DNA from: Variovorax paradoxus
GTDB lineage: Bacteria; Pseudomonadota; Gammaproteobacteria; Burkholderiales; Burkholderiaceae_C
NCBI RefSeq assembly: GCF_018614875.1
Contig: NZ_JAGGNW010000014.1
Span: 439,918-503,917, forward strand
Reading direction: 5' to 3'
Length of the DNA stretch: 64,000 nt
Shown in pieces: positions 44,345-53,337 of this stretch. Every line of letters begins with the position of its first letter. Within the stretch, counting starts at the first letter, position 1. A program made the position numbers and the translations under genes. The notes beneath the pieces were generated by a model. That model saw only the letters and a program-made list of their open reading frames with translations. It was not told the origin of the DNA and made no database searches.

Positions 44345-45676
44345 TCAGGGCCGCATCAGCGCCTCGGCCACGGCCTGGAACGCCGGCAGTGTCAGCGGGT
44401 CGTTCCCCGCATTGGCGGCCACCGGGTGCGCGGCGTAGCGCACGATCACCATCTCGGCCTTCGGGTCGACATAGATGCTCTGGCCGTGGATGCCGCGCGC
44501 CATGTAGGCACCGTGCGGGTTGTGCGTCACCCACCACATGTTGCGGTACGACCAGCCCGGCAGCAGCGCATAGCCGGCCTTGGCGAATTTGGCCGGGTCC
44601 CCGCCGCGCGCGATGTCTTCGACCACCGCCTTCGGAATGGCCTGCTGCCCGTTGGGCGCGCGGCCGCCGTTGCGCATGGTCTCGCCGAAGCGCGCGAGGT
44701 CGCGCAGCACGGTGTTGAGCCCGCCGCCACCCGACTCGGTGCCGATGCGGTCGACCATGAAGTAGGCGTCCTGCTCGGCGCCGATGCGGCGCCAGATCTT
44801 CTCGCTCAACAGGTCGGCCAGCGGTTGGTTGCCGACGCGGCGCAGGATCCAGGCGAGCACTTCGGCATTCACCGTCTTGTAGGCAAAGGCGGCGTCGTGC
44901 GCGCCTTCCTTCTTCAACGTGGCGAGGAAGTCGTAGAACGATTTCGGACCCGCGTAGTCCGGGCCCTGCGCCAACATGCCGCCGGCGCGTGCGTAGTCCC
45001 AGATCTCGGCCTTGGGGTCGGCGTAGTTCTCCGAGTAGTGCACGCCGATGGTCATGTCCATCACCTGGCGCACCGTGGCGTCGCCATATGCCGTGTCCTC
45101 GAGCTCGGGCAGGTACGTCGTGACGGGCGCGGAAGGATCGAGCTTGCCTTCGTGCGCGAGGATGGCCGCCAGCGTGCCGACGAAGGACTTGGTGACCGAC
45201 ATCGCGATGTGCGGCCGCTCGGGCGTGAGCGCGCCGAAGTATTTTTCGTAGACCACGCGGCCGCGGTGCAGCACCAGGATGCCGTCGGTGTAGGTGCGCG
45301 TGATCATCTGCGCGAAGCTCACCGTCTCATCGCTGCCGAGGGATTTGAAGGTGGCCGCCTCGATGTCGCTGCGCGGCGCCGAAGGCAGCGGGCTGGCCGC
45401 GCCGCTGCCGCGCCACACGTTGGCGGTGGGCATGGTTTCGCGCACATGCGAGAAGCTCCAGCGCGTGCGCGGAAACACGCCGCCGGCTGGATCGTCGAAG
45501 GTGATCAGCTTGTCGGGCGGGGGCGGAAAGCCCTGCATCCAGCCCATCGCCTCGACCGAGGTGGCCGCGGGATCGGGCGGCACGGCGGGCGCGGGCGTCT
45601 GGGCGTTGGAGCAAGTGTTCACGGCAAGGAGTGTGAAGGCGGCGGCAAGGGCCGTGCGGTTGAAGAACAAGGACAT
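44345..45676 (-). CDS. Exported beta-lactamase-fold serine hydrolase
   Basis: This 443-aa protein has a signal peptide (LAAAFTLLAVNTCSNA), suggesting a periplasmic location; a lipoprotein is possible given the Cys. The class-C-like catalytic motif SVTK (nucleophile Ser, Lys) lies at about residue 160, followed by the Tyr of HYSENY and the HGQS segment (HxG-type box). It resembles 6-aminohexanoate oligomer hydrolase and esterase relatives (MTIGVHYSENYADPKAEIWDYARA). The substrate cannot be read from sequence. It precedes the convergent coaX stop by 16 nt. Confidence 0.85.
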   Translation of the reverse strand: MSLFFNRTALAAAFTLLAVNTCSNAQTPAPAVPPDPAATSVEAMGWMQGFPPPPDKLITFDDPAGGVFPRTRWSFSHVRETMPTANVWRGSGAASPLPSAPRSDIEAATFKSLGSDETVSFAQMITRTYTDGILVLHRGRVVYEKYFGALTPERPHIAMSVTKSFVGTLAAILAHEGKLDPSAPVTTYLPELEDTAYGDATVRQVMDMTIGVHYSENYADPKAEIWDYARAGGMLAQGPDYAGPKSFYDFLATLKKEGAHDAAFAYKTVNAEVLAWILRRVGNQPLADLLSEKIWRRIGAEQDAYFMVDRIGTESGGGGLNTVLRDLARFGETMRNGGRAPNGQQAIPKAVVEDIARGGDPAKFAKAGYALLPGWSYRNMWWVTHNPHGAYMARGIHGQSIYVDPKAEMVIVRYAAHPVAANAGNDPLTLPAFQAVAEALMRP

Positions 45677-45704
45677 GGGCGCGAGGCGCTGGCGGAATTC
45701 GTCA

Positions 45705-46529
45705 TCAACGGCCGCTGAAGCGCGCAGGCCGGCGCTCGACAAAGGAACGCACGCCCTCGGCCGCGTCCTCGCTGTTCGACAGCCGCTTCTGCGTCTCGAT
45801 GAATTCCGACACGGCCGCGAGCGGTCCGTGTTCGACGGCCCTGATCACGTTCAGCCGCGTGGCCACCACCGCCAGCGGGGCCTGCGCCGCGATGCGCTGC
45901 GCGATGGCCAGCGCTGCATCGAGCTCCTGTCCGGCCGGCACCACCTTCTGCACGAAATTGAGCCGATAGGCTTCGGCGCTGTCGAACTCGTCGGCCGTGA
46001 GCAGGTGCAGCATCGCGTTGCCCACGCCCGCGCGCTCGGCCATGCGCAGCGTGGCGCCACCCGTGGCCATGATGCCGCGCTGCACTTCCATCTGCGAGAA
46101 GCGGCAGTTGTCGGCCGCCACCACGATGTCGGCGCCCAGCATCAGCTCGATGCCCACCGTGAAGCAGATGCCCTTCACCGCCACCACCATCGGCTTGCTG
46201 CGGCGGCGGTAGCCGGGCAGGCCGAAGTCGTGCGGCTCCACCAGCCCGGCGGGAACCGCCTTCTCGCCGCGCTTCATGTACTCGGTGACCGCCGGCAGGT
46301 CGAGCCCGGCCGTGAAGTGGTCGCCGAAGGCATGCAGCACGCCGACGCGCAGGTCGGGGTCGTCGTCGAGCCGCGTGTAGGCCTCGGCCAGCTGCCTGAA
46401 CATCGGCGGCGTCCAGCCGTTGCGCTTGGCCGGGCGGTTGATGCCGATCAGCAGCACATGGTCGATCACCTGGGTGTCGATGCAGCCTTCCGCAGGTGGC
46501 GTGGTGGGCGTGGTGGGCGTGGCGGTCAT
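45705..46529 (-). CDS. Enoyl-CoA hydratase/isomerase family protein (crotonase-like)
   Basis: This 274-aa protein has the crotonase fold: the oxyanion-hole pattern HAFGDHFTAGLDL and VKGICFTVGIELMLGADIVVAADNCRFSQMEV. The first catalytic Glu position (EL in GIELML) is present, but the second is less clear, so the exact reaction (hydration, isomerisation or other) is open. It follows the 3-hydroxyacyl-CoA dehydrogenase by 33 nt on the same strand, giving a small acyl-CoA operon. Confidence 0.85.
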   Translation of the reverse strand: MTATPTTPTTPPAEGCIDTQVIDHVLLIGINRPAKRNGWTPPMFRQLAEAYTRLDDDPDLRVGVLHAFGDHFTAGLDLPAVTEYMKRGEKAVPAGLVEPHDFGLPGYRRRSKPMVVAVKGICFTVGIELMLGADIVVAADNCRFSQMEVQRGIMATGGATLRMAERAGVGNAMLHLLTADEFDSAEAYRLNFVQKVVPAGQELDAALAIAQRIAAQAPLAVVATRLNVIRAVEHGPLAAVSEFIETQKRLSNSEDAAEGVRSFVERRPARFSGR

Positions 46530-46562
46530 GGCGCTTGTCTCCTTTTTTTGTTCTTACCGTGC

Positions 46563-47411
46563 TCAGTACGTGTAGACGCCGCGGCCCGTCTTGCGGCCCA
46601 GCTGGCCCGCAGCGACCATTTCCTTCAGCAGCGGGCAGGGACGGTACTTGGAGTCGCCGAACTGCGCGAGGTAGACCTCCATCACCGCCAGGCACACATC
46701 CAGGCCGATCATGTCGGCCAGCGCCAGCGGGCCGATCGGCTGGTTGCAGCCCAGCTTCATGCCGGCGTCGATGTCTTCGGCCGTCGCGATGCCTTCGGAC
46801 AGCACGAAGAAAGCCTCGTTGATCATCGGCACCAGGATGCGGTTGACCACGAAGCCGGGCGCGTTCTTCACCGTGATCGGCGACTTGCCCAGCTTCTCGG
46901 CCAGCGCCTTGACGGCATCGTGCGTGGCATCGCTCGTGAGGTAGCCGCGGATCAGCTCCACCAGCGCCATCATCGGCACCGGGTTGAAGAAATGCATGCC
47001 GATGAAGCGGTCGGGGCGCGAGGTGGCGGCCGCGAGCTGCGTGATCGAGATCGACGAGGTGTTCGAGGCCACGATGACCTCGGGGCCGACGAGCTCGTCG
47101 ACCTGCTTGAGGATCTTGAGCTTGAGCGCATGGTTCTCGGTGGCGGCCTCGATCACCAGCTGCGCGCCCTTCAGGTCGTCGTAGTTCGTCGAGCCCTTGA
47201 TCAGCGCGAGCGCCGCGGTCTTCTGTTCGGCCGTGAGCTTTTCCTTCTTGATGAGCCGGTCGAGGCTACCCGACACCGTGGCCAGGCCCTTGTCGACCGC
47301 CGCCTGGGCGACATCGATCATCACCACATGGACGCCCGACACCGCGCAGGCCTGCGCAATGCCATTGCCCATCGTTCCGGCGCCGATGATGCCGACGGTC
47401 TGGATAGTCAT
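46563..47411 (-). CDS. 3-hydroxybutyryl-CoA dehydrogenase
   Basis: This 282-aa protein has the NAD-binding motif GIIGAGTMGNGIAQACA, the catalytic His in RFIGMHFFNPVPMMALVELI, and the Ser/Asn motifs ASNTSSISI and NAPGFVVNRIL of the family. The length and single-domain form match PaaH/Hbd-type enzymes, which interconvert 3-hydroxybutyryl-CoA and acetoacetyl-CoA. The start at 47411 (MTIQTVGIIGAG) is clear. It precedes the crotonase-like gene and together they fit butanoate or PHB-related metabolism. Confidence 0.93.
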   Translation of the reverse strand: MTIQTVGIIGAGTMGNGIAQACAVSGVHVVMIDVAQAAVDKGLATVSGSLDRLIKKEKLTAEQKTAALALIKGSTNYDDLKGAQLVIEAATENHALKLKILKQVDELVGPEVIVASNTSSISITQLAAATSRPDRFIGMHFFNPVPMMALVELIRGYLTSDATHDAVKALAEKLGKSPITVKNAPGFVVNRILVPMINEAFFVLSEGIATAEDIDAGMKLGCNQPIGPLALADMIGLDVCLAVMEVYLAQFGDSKYRPCPLLKEMVAAGQLGRKTGRGVYTY

Positions 47412-47600
47412 GAGAAAACTCCTTGAAGAAAAACAAAAACAGGGAAGGGGGCGGGTGGGGTGCCAAGCCGCCACCACGGCAGGACATCGATTGTGAAGCA
47501 GCCCCCGCCGGGCCGCCGTTGCCGCGCGTGACACGGGCGGCGCGCGGGTGGCTTACAGTGCGGCGACTGCTTCTTCCTCTCTCTCTTTTCGATCCCGACC

Positions 47601-48803
47601 ATGACCACCCTCGGCACCCCTCTGTCCCCCTCCGCCACCCGCGTGATGCTGCTCGGCTCCGGCGAGCTCGGCAAGGAGGTGCTGATCGCCCTGCAGCGCC
47701 TCGGCGTCGAGACCATCGCGGTCGACCGCTACGAGAACGCGCCCGGCCAGCAGGTGGCGCACCACGCGCGCACCATCACCATGAGCGATCCCGAACAGCT
47801 CAAGGCGCTGATCGAGGCCGAGAAGCCGCAGCTCGTGGTGCCCGAGATCGAGGCCATCGCCACCCCCATGCTCCAGCAGCTCGAAGACGCCGGCGTGGTG
47901 CGCGTGATCCCCACCGCCCGCGCCGCCCGCCTCACGATGGACCGCGAAGGCATCCGCCGCCTGGCCGCCGAAACGCTGGGTGTGCCGACCAGCCCCTACA
48001 AGTTCTGCGACTCGCTGTCTGAGCTGCAGGCCGCCATCGATGCCGGCATCGGGTACCCCTGCATCGTCAAGCCCGTGATGAGCAGTTCCGGCAAGGGCCA
48101 GAGCAAGATCGACGGCCCGGCCGACGTGCAGAAGGCCTGGGACTACGCCATGGCCGGCGGCCGCGTGAGCCATGGCCGCGTGATCGTCGAGGGCTTCATC
48201 GACTTCGACTACGAGATCACGCTGCTGACCGTGCGCGCCAAGGACGCCGACGGCAACGTGCAGACGCAGTTCTGCGAGCCCATCGGCCATGTGCAGGTGA
48301 GCGGCGATTACGTGGAAAGCTGGCAGCCGCACCCCATGGCGCCAGCCGCGCTGCAGAAGGCGCAGCAGATCGCGCAGGCCGTCACCGCTGACCTCGGCGG
48401 CCAGGGCCTGTTCGGCGTCGAGCTGTTCGTGAAGGCCGAAGAGGTCTGGTTCAGCGAAGTCAGCCCGCGTCCGCACGACACCGGCATGGTCACCATGGCC
48501 ACGCAATGGCAGAACGAGTTCGAGCTGCACGCGCGCGCCATCCTCGGCCTGCCGGTCGACACCTCGCTGAAGAGCCCGGGCGCCAGCGCGGTGATCTATG
48601 GCGGCGTCGATGCCACCGGCATTGCCTTCGACGGCGTGGCCGACGCGCTGCAGGTGCCCGGCAGCGACGTGCGCCTGTTCGGCAAGCCCGAGAGCTTCGC
48701 CAAGCGCCGCATGGGCGTGGCGCTGGTGCATGCGGCCGACACCGGCACCGCCCGCAGGCTCGCCAAGGAAGCCGCCTCGCGCGTGAAGCCGCGCAGGGCG
48801 TAG
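47601..48803 (+). CDS. purT: Formate-dependent phosphoribosylglycinamide formyltransferase PurT
   Basis: This 400-aa ATP-grasp enzyme carries out step 3 of purine synthesis with formate and ATP, an alternative to folate-dependent PurN. Motifs are MLLGSGELGKEVLIALQRLGVETIAVDRYENAPGQQVAHHA, PEIEAIATPML, PVMSSSGKGQS and SEVSPRPHDTGMVTMA. The length matches E. coli PurT (392 aa). It is divergent from the 3-hydroxybutyryl-CoA dehydrogenase gene, with 189 nt between them. Confidence 0.96.
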   Translation: MTTLGTPLSPSATRVMLLGSGELGKEVLIALQRLGVETIAVDRYENAPGQQVAHHARTITMSDPEQLKALIEAEKPQLVVPEIEAIATPMLQQLEDAGVVRVIPTARAARLTMDREGIRRLAAETLGVPTSPYKFCDSLSELQAAIDAGIGYPCIVKPVMSSSGKGQSKIDGPADVQKAWDYAMAGGRVSHGRVIVEGFIDFDYEITLLTVRAKDADGNVQTQFCEPIGHVQVSGDYVESWQPHPMAPAALQKAQQIAQAVTADLGGQGLFGVELFVKAEEVWFSEVSPRPHDTGMVTMATQWQNEFELHARAILGLPVDTSLKSPGASAVIYGGVDATGIAFDGVADALQVPGSDVRLFGKPESFAKRRMGVALVHAADTGTARRLAKEAASRVKPRRA

Positions 48804-48887
48804 CCGGTTTCCGCAAGCCGCGCCGCAATGGAGGTGCAGCCGCTGCGCTTCCGGGCTCCGGGACGATGTGACACCATAGCGGGCACC

Positions 48888-49349
48888 ATGCCCAACTACT
48901 GGTTGATGAAATCCGAGCCCGACGAGGTCTCGATCGACGACGCCCTCGCTGCGCCCAATGCCACCGTCGCCTGGACCGGCGTGCGCAACTATCAGGCACG
49001 CAACTTCATGCGCGATGGCATGAAGGTCGGCGACGGCGTGCTGTTCTATCACTCGAGCTGCCCCGAGCCGGGCATCGCGGGCATCGCGCGCGTGGCCTCG
49101 GGCATCAAGCCCGACCCGACGCAGTTCGATCCGAAGTCGCCCTACCACGATGCGGCCTCGAAGAAGGACGATCCGCGCTGGCTGCTGGTCGATGTGCAGG
49201 CCGTGCGCAAGACGCGGCTCCTGTCGCTGCCCGAGCTGCGCGCCAGGCCCGAACTGGCCGACCTGGTCGTGCTGCGCAAGGGCAACCGGCTGTCGATCAC
49301 GCCGGTCGAACCCGCGCACTGGCGGATCATCGAGAAGATGCTGGCCTGA
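48888..49349 (+). CDS. EVE domain protein (THYN1/PUA-like)
   Basis: This 153-aa protein is a single EVE domain: NYWLMKSEPDEVSIDD at the N-terminus, then VAWTGVRNYQARNFMRDGMKVGDGVLFYHSS and a PDPTQFDPKSPYHD segment. EVE domains belong to the PUA-like fold and are thought to bind modified bases in RNA or DNA; bacterial members often occur near restriction or modification genes, but none is visible here. The start at 48888 lies 84 nt after purT on the same strand. Function is inferred from fold only. Confidence 0.87.
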   Translation: MPNYWLMKSEPDEVSIDDALAAPNATVAWTGVRNYQARNFMRDGMKVGDGVLFYHSSCPEPGIAGIARVASGIKPDPTQFDPKSPYHDAASKKDDPRWLLVDVQAVRKTRLLSLPELRARPELADLVVLRKGNRLSITPVEPAHWRIIEKMLA

Positions 49350-49350
49350 A

Positions 49351-50001
49351 TCAGCCCACGCGCTGCAGTATCGGAAACAGCTTGCCGAGGCCATCGGCCA
49401 TGACCTCGACCGCGAGCGCCGCGAGGATCAGCCCCATGAGCCGCGTCATGATGTTGATGCCCGTCTTGCCGAGCACGCGCGCAATCGGCTGCGCGAGCGA
49501 AAACGCCAGCGCGGTGGCCAGCGCCACCACCACGCCGTAGCCCACCAGCAATCCGAGCTCCCACAGGTGCTGCGTCTTGTCGGCGTAGATCACCACGGTG
49601 GAGATCGTGGCCGGCCCGGTGAGCAGCGGAATGGTGAGGGGCACCACCGCGATGGATGCGCCCATGGAGGCTTTCACCTCGGTGGCGCGCAGCTCCTCGA
49701 CGTTGGTCTTGCTCTCGGCCGGCTTGATCAGCATCGACAGCGAGCTCATGAGCAGCAGCAGGCCGCCGCCCACCTGGAAACTGGCAATCGAGATGCCGAA
49801 GAACGCCAGCAGCTGCAGCCCGAGCAGCGCGCTGACCGCAATCACCACGAACGCGCTGAAGGCCGACATGCGCACCGTGTGCCGGCGCTGCGCATCGGAA
49901 TACCCCTGCGTGTAATGGATGAAGAAGGGCACGATGGCCAGCGGGTTGACGATGGCCACCAGCGTGACCAGCGGCTTGATCAGGTCCATCGAGGTACTCA
50001 C
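49351..50001 (-). CDS. MarC family integral membrane protein (GTG start)
   Basis: This 216-aa protein has six hydrophobic helices and MarC-family motifs (LVAIVNPLAIVPFF, SMGASIAVVPLTIPLLTGPATISTVV, LGKTGINIMTRLMGLILAALAVEV). The family's function is unknown despite the name. The GTG at 49999-50001 is chosen because GGAGG (50007-50011 complement) lies 5 nt upstream, within the end of the SDR gene; the ATG at 49989 has no ribosome binding site. The SDR stop (50004-50006) is 2 nt before this start, so the two are coupled. Confidence 0.85.
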   Translation of the reverse strand: MSTSMDLIKPLVTLVAIVNPLAIVPFFIHYTQGYSDAQRRHTVRMSAFSAFVVIAVSALLGLQLLAFFGISIASFQVGGGLLLLMSSLSMLIKPAESKTNVEELRATEVKASMGASIAVVPLTIPLLTGPATISTVVIYADKTQHLWELGLLVGYGVVVALATALAFSLAQPIARVLGKTGINIMTRLMGLILAALAVEVMADGLGKLFPILQRVG

Positions 50002-50003
50002 TT

Positions 50004-50750
50004 CTACCTCCCCCCGGCCACGTCGAGCAGGGCCATGGTGGTGTAGCTGGCCTCGGCGGACAGCAGCCACAGGATGGCGCCGGCGATTTCTTCCGCGCTG
50101 CCGGTGCGCTGCATCGGCACGGTGGGCGCCAGCTCGAAGGCGCGGTCGGGCATGCCGCCGGAGGCGTGGATCTCGGTGTCGATCAGGCCCGGGCGCACCG
50201 CGTTGACGCGGATGCCCTCGGCGCCGACTTCCTTCGCCAGCCCGATGGTGAAAGTGTCGATGGCGCCCTTGCTGGCCGCGTAGTCCACGTACTGCCCGGG
50301 CGAGCCCAGGCGCGCCGCGGCGCTCGAGACGTTGACGATGGCGCCGCCCGAGCCGCCGTGCCGCGTGCTCATGCGCCGCACCGCTTCGCGCGCGCAGACG
50401 AAGCTGCCGATCACGTTGACGCGGAACATGCGTTCCAGGCGCGCCACGCTCATTTCGTCGACGCGGGCCTGCACGTCGACGACGCCGGCATTGTTGACCA
50501 GTGCCGTGAGGCGGCCGAGCCTGGCGTCGACCTTCTCGAACATGGCCAGCACCTGGGCCTCGTCGCCCACGTCGGCCTGCACGGCCATGGCGGTGCCGCC
50601 GCCCGCGCGAATGGCGCGCACCACCTCGTCGGCGGCGAGCGAGTTGCTCGCGTAGTTGACGGCCACCGCGTAGCCGCGCTTTGCCGCCAGCAAGGCGGTT
50701 GCGGCGCCAATGCCGCGGCCGCCGCCCGTGATCAAGAGTACCTGGTCCAA
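50004..50750 (-). CDS. Short-chain dehydrogenase/reductase family oxidoreductase
   Basis: This 248-aa classical SDR has the nucleotide-binding motif TGGGRGIGAATALLAAKRG, the NNAG motif and the catalytic Ser-Tyr-Lys set (IVNVSSAAARLGSPGQYVDYAASKGAI; YxxxK is YAASK). It is similar to glucose 1-dehydrogenase/FabG-type enzymes. The substrate is unknown. It precedes marC by 2 nt on the same strand and is divergent from the HCCA isomerase gene (133 nt gap). Confidence 0.88.
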   Translation of the reverse strand: MDQVLLITGGGRGIGAATALLAAKRGYAVAVNYASNSLAADEVVRAIRAGGGTAMAVQADVGDEAQVLAMFEKVDARLGRLTALVNNAGVVDVQARVDEMSVARLERMFRVNVIGSFVCAREAVRRMSTRHGGSGGAIVNVSSAAARLGSPGQYVDYAASKGAIDTFTIGLAKEVGAEGIRVNAVRPGLIDTEIHASGGMPDRAFELAPTVPMQRTGSAEEIAGAILWLLSAEASYTTMALLDVAGGR

Positions 50751-50883
50751 ATCCGACCTCCTGCAGAGAAACTGCGCGTCAGTTAAAAGCGTTGGCTTGG
50801 ATTACATCATCGAGGGCGAGCGCAGAAGCCGCCGGGCCGCTCCCAAGGCGACTAATCGCAGCGCATTGCGCGGAGATTGACCA

Positions 50884-51489
50884 ATGAGCCATACCATCGA
50901 CTATTACTTTGCGCCGCAGAGCCCCTGGACGTACCTGGGCCATGCCCGGTTCGCAGCCATTGCGGCCAAGACCGGCGCCACGGTGCGCGTGCGGCCCGTG
51001 GACCTGGGCAGCGTCTTCCCGATCTCGGGCGGGCTTCCCCTCGGCAAGCGGGCCCCGCAGCGCCAGGCCTACAGGCTGGTGGAACTGGCGCGCTTTTCGC
51101 ATCACCTCGGCCTGCCGCTGAATCCCAAGCCGAAGTTCTTTCCGGTGTCGAGCGACGATGCGGCGCGGCTGATCATCGCGGTGGACCTGCACGACGGCAC
51201 CGAGGCGGCGATGCGGATGTGCGGCGCGGTATTTGCCGCCGTGTGGGTGCAGGAGCGCAACATCGGCGACCCCAAGCTGCTCGAAGCGCTGGTCGCGGAA
51301 TGCGGCCTGCCGCCCAAGCGCACGGAGCAGTCGCTGAGCCAGGCCGTGCAGGAGCGTTACGAGGCTTACACGCAGGAAGCGATCGACACCCAGGTGTTCG
51401 GTGCGCCAAGCTATGTCATCGACGGCGAGATATTCTGGGGCCAGGACCGGCTCGATTTCGTCGAGCGCGCGCTGCAGCAAAAGCGCTAG
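50884..51489 (+). CDS. 2-hydroxychromene-2-carboxylate isomerase family protein (DsbA-like fold)
   Basis: This 201-aa protein has the thioredoxin-fold/kappa-GST-like pattern YYFAPQSPWTYLGHARFAAIAAKTGATVRVRPVDLG, with Ser of the SPWTYLG motif in the place of the DsbA Cys. The C-terminal cis-Pro region VFGAPSYVIDGEIFWGQDRLD is conserved. Relatives isomerise chromene carboxylates with GSH in naphthalene-type catabolism, but many are of unknown role. GGAG lies about 9 nt upstream. The dienelactone hydrolase gene follows after 57 nt. Confidence 0.85.
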   Translation: MSHTIDYYFAPQSPWTYLGHARFAAIAAKTGATVRVRPVDLGSVFPISGGLPLGKRAPQRQAYRLVELARFSHHLGLPLNPKPKFFPVSSDDAARLIIAVDLHDGTEAAMRMCGAVFAAVWVQERNIGDPKLLEALVAECGLPPKRTEQSLSQAVQERYEAYTQEAIDTQVFGAPSYVIDGEIFWGQDRLDFVERALQQKR

Positions 51490-51546
51490 CGGCAACCTCA
51501 TTCATTCATTCGACCATTCATCCGCTATTCAAGGAGCATGACAACC

Positions 51547-52230
51547 ATGGGCCAATTCATCGATCTCACCGCCAAGGACGGTTTCGCTTTTCCGGCCTAC
51601 GTGGCCGAGCCTGCCGGCAAGCCGCGCGGCGCCGTGGTGGTGGTGCCGGAGATCTTCGGTGTCAACTCGCACATCCGCTCGGTGGCCGACGGGTATGCGG
51701 CGGACGGCTATCTGGCGGTGTCGCCTTCGACCTTCCATCGCGTGAAGCCCGGCGTCGAGCTCGGCTACAGCGACGACGACATGAAGGCCGGCTTCGCGCT
51801 CAAGACCGCGGTCGAGGCGCTGCCCGCGCCCGGCGTGCTGCAGGACATCGAGGCCGCCGTGGCCTATGCGTCCAAGGCCGGCAAGGTGGGCATCGTGGGC
51901 TATTGCTGGGGCGGCCTCCTGGTCTGGCGCGCCGCGAGCCTGCTGCCGGGGCTCGCCGCCGCGGCGCCGTACTACGGCGGCGGCATGACCACGCCGGAAG
52001 AAACCGCGCGCCAGCCCAAGGTGCCGGTGCTCGCGCATTTCGGCAACCAGGACCACTGGATTCCACTGGACACCATCGAGGCCTTCAGGAAGGCGCATCC
52101 CGAAGTGGAGGTGCATGTCTACGAATCAGGCCATGGCTTCAACTGCGACCAGCGCGGCTCCTACAACGCCGAGGCCGCCAAGCTGGCGCGCACACGCACG
52201 CTCGAATTCTTTGCCAAGCATGTCGGCTGA
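51547..52230 (+). CDS. Dienelactone hydrolase family protein
   Basis: This 227-aa alpha/beta hydrolase has the DLH triad positions: Cys in GYCWGGLL, Asp in FGNQDHWIP and His in ESGHGFNCD, plus the Glu in VVPEIFGVN that modulates the nucleophile. It hydrolyses dienelactones or related lactones. The start at 51547 is preferred over the ATG at 51538, since AAGGAG (51531-51536) is only 1 nt from 51538 but 10 nt from 51547. ATTC tandem repeats lie in the leader (51500-51530). Confidence 0.9.
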   Translation: MGQFIDLTAKDGFAFPAYVAEPAGKPRGAVVVVPEIFGVNSHIRSVADGYAADGYLAVSPSTFHRVKPGVELGYSDDDMKAGFALKTAVEALPAPGVLQDIEAAVAYASKAGKVGIVGYCWGGLLVWRAASLLPGLAAAAPYYGGGMTTPEETARQPKVPVLAHFGNQDHWIPLDTIEAFRKAHPEVEVHVYESGHGFNCDQRGSYNAEAAKLARTRTLEFFAKHVG

Positions 52231-52254
52231 ATAGCCGGCCTGCTCCGGGCCTTT

Positions 52255-53160
52255 CTATTTCTTTCGCGGGCCCGGCCCTTTGCCGATGCGGGTCTGGAGA
52301 AAGTCGAGCAGCGCACGCAGCGCGGCGCTGTTGTGGCGCCGCTGCAGGTAGGCGGCCGAGAGCCACATGTCCTTGCGCGCATAGCCCTGCAGCACCGGCA
52401 CCAGCTCGCCATGGTCGATGTGCGACTGCACGAGGATCGAGGGCAGGTAGATCACGCCGAAGCCGCGCATCGCGACCCGGATCAGCGGTGCGCCCTCGGT
52501 GCAGTCCATGCGGCTCTTCACCGGCACGTCCAGCGGCTGGCCGCCGTCGTCGAAGCGCCAGACCGGCTGGGCGCCCAGCAGTGAATGCGTGAGCGCGTCG
52601 TGTCCGGCGAGGTCGCGCGGATGCTCGGGCTTGCCGTGCTTCTTCCAGTACACCGGCGAGGCGCAGACGACCATGTCCATGAGCATCAGCTTGCGCACGA
52701 TCAGGTTGGCATCTTCCACCGGGCCGCTGCGGATGTCGACGTCGATGCCTTCTTCCGCGAGGTCCACCGTGCGGTTGGTCAGCTGCAGGCTGATGCTCAC
52801 GTCCGGGTAGTAGCGCATGAAGTCGGCCAAAAGGCCCGGAAACTCGCCGTTGCCCATGCCGTGCGGCGCCGAAATCCGCAGCCGGCCGCCGGGCTGCCTG
52901 GCGCGCTCCTGCAGTTCGGCCTGCGTGAGCTCCACCATTTCCAGCACCGGCGTGCTGCGTTCGAGCAGCAATTGCCCGGCATCGGTCAGGCTCACCGAGC
53001 GCGTGGAGCGGTTGAGAAGACGCACGCCGAAGCGCGTTTCGAGTTCGGCCACGTACTTGCTGACCGTCGCTTTCGACATGTCGAGCTTCTTGGCCGCGTG
53101 CGAGAAGCTGCCATGCGAGGCAACTTCCCGGAAGGTTCTGATCAGATCGAGACTGTCCAT
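52255..53160 (-). CDS. LysR-family transcriptional regulator (CrgA-like)
   Basis: This 301-aa protein has a complete HTH (LDLIRTFREVASHGSFSHAAKKLDMSKATVSKYVAELETRFGVRLL) and effector-binding domain. It is divergent from the small exported gene at 53338, and an inverted repeat (53202-53220) lies 42 nt upstream of its ATG. Its target is therefore possibly that gene, the hydrolase behind it (52230, convergent), or both. The ligand is unknown. Confidence 0.9.
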   Translation of the reverse strand: MDSLDLIRTFREVASHGSFSHAAKKLDMSKATVSKYVAELETRFGVRLLNRSTRSVSLTDAGQLLLERSTPVLEMVELTQAELQERARQPGGRLRISAPHGMGNGEFPGLLADFMRYYPDVSISLQLTNRTVDLAEEGIDVDIRSGPVEDANLIVRKLMLMDMVVCASPVYWKKHGKPEHPRDLAGHDALTHSLLGAQPVWRFDDGGQPLDVPVKSRMDCTEGAPLIRVAMRGFGVIYLPSILVQSHIDHGELVPVLQGYARKDMWLSAAYLQRRHNSAALRALLDFLQTRIGKGPGPRKK

Positions 53161-53201
53161 GTCAAAGCGCTCATTTTGAATGCATGCCGCGGAGGTGTCA
53201 T

Positions 53202-53220
53202 TGTTTCAATAGAGGAAACA
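53202..53220. promoter_or_regulatory. Inverted repeat between LysR and small exported gene
   Basis: TGTTTC (53202-53207) and GAAACA (53215-53220) form a 6-bp inverted repeat with a 7-nt spacer, close to the T-N11-A shape of LysR sites. It lies 42 nt upstream of the LysR ATG and 118 nt before the gene at 53338. Confidence 0.55.
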
Positions 53221-53337
53221 CGGTGTCTCTGTTCCGCGTGTTTTGCAGAAGCCGTTCAGTTGGAAACTCGCCGCACAGGTGAGCGACCCAGCAAGCCTGG
53301 TGGACGAACCATCCAACGAACACAAGGAAAACTGAAA

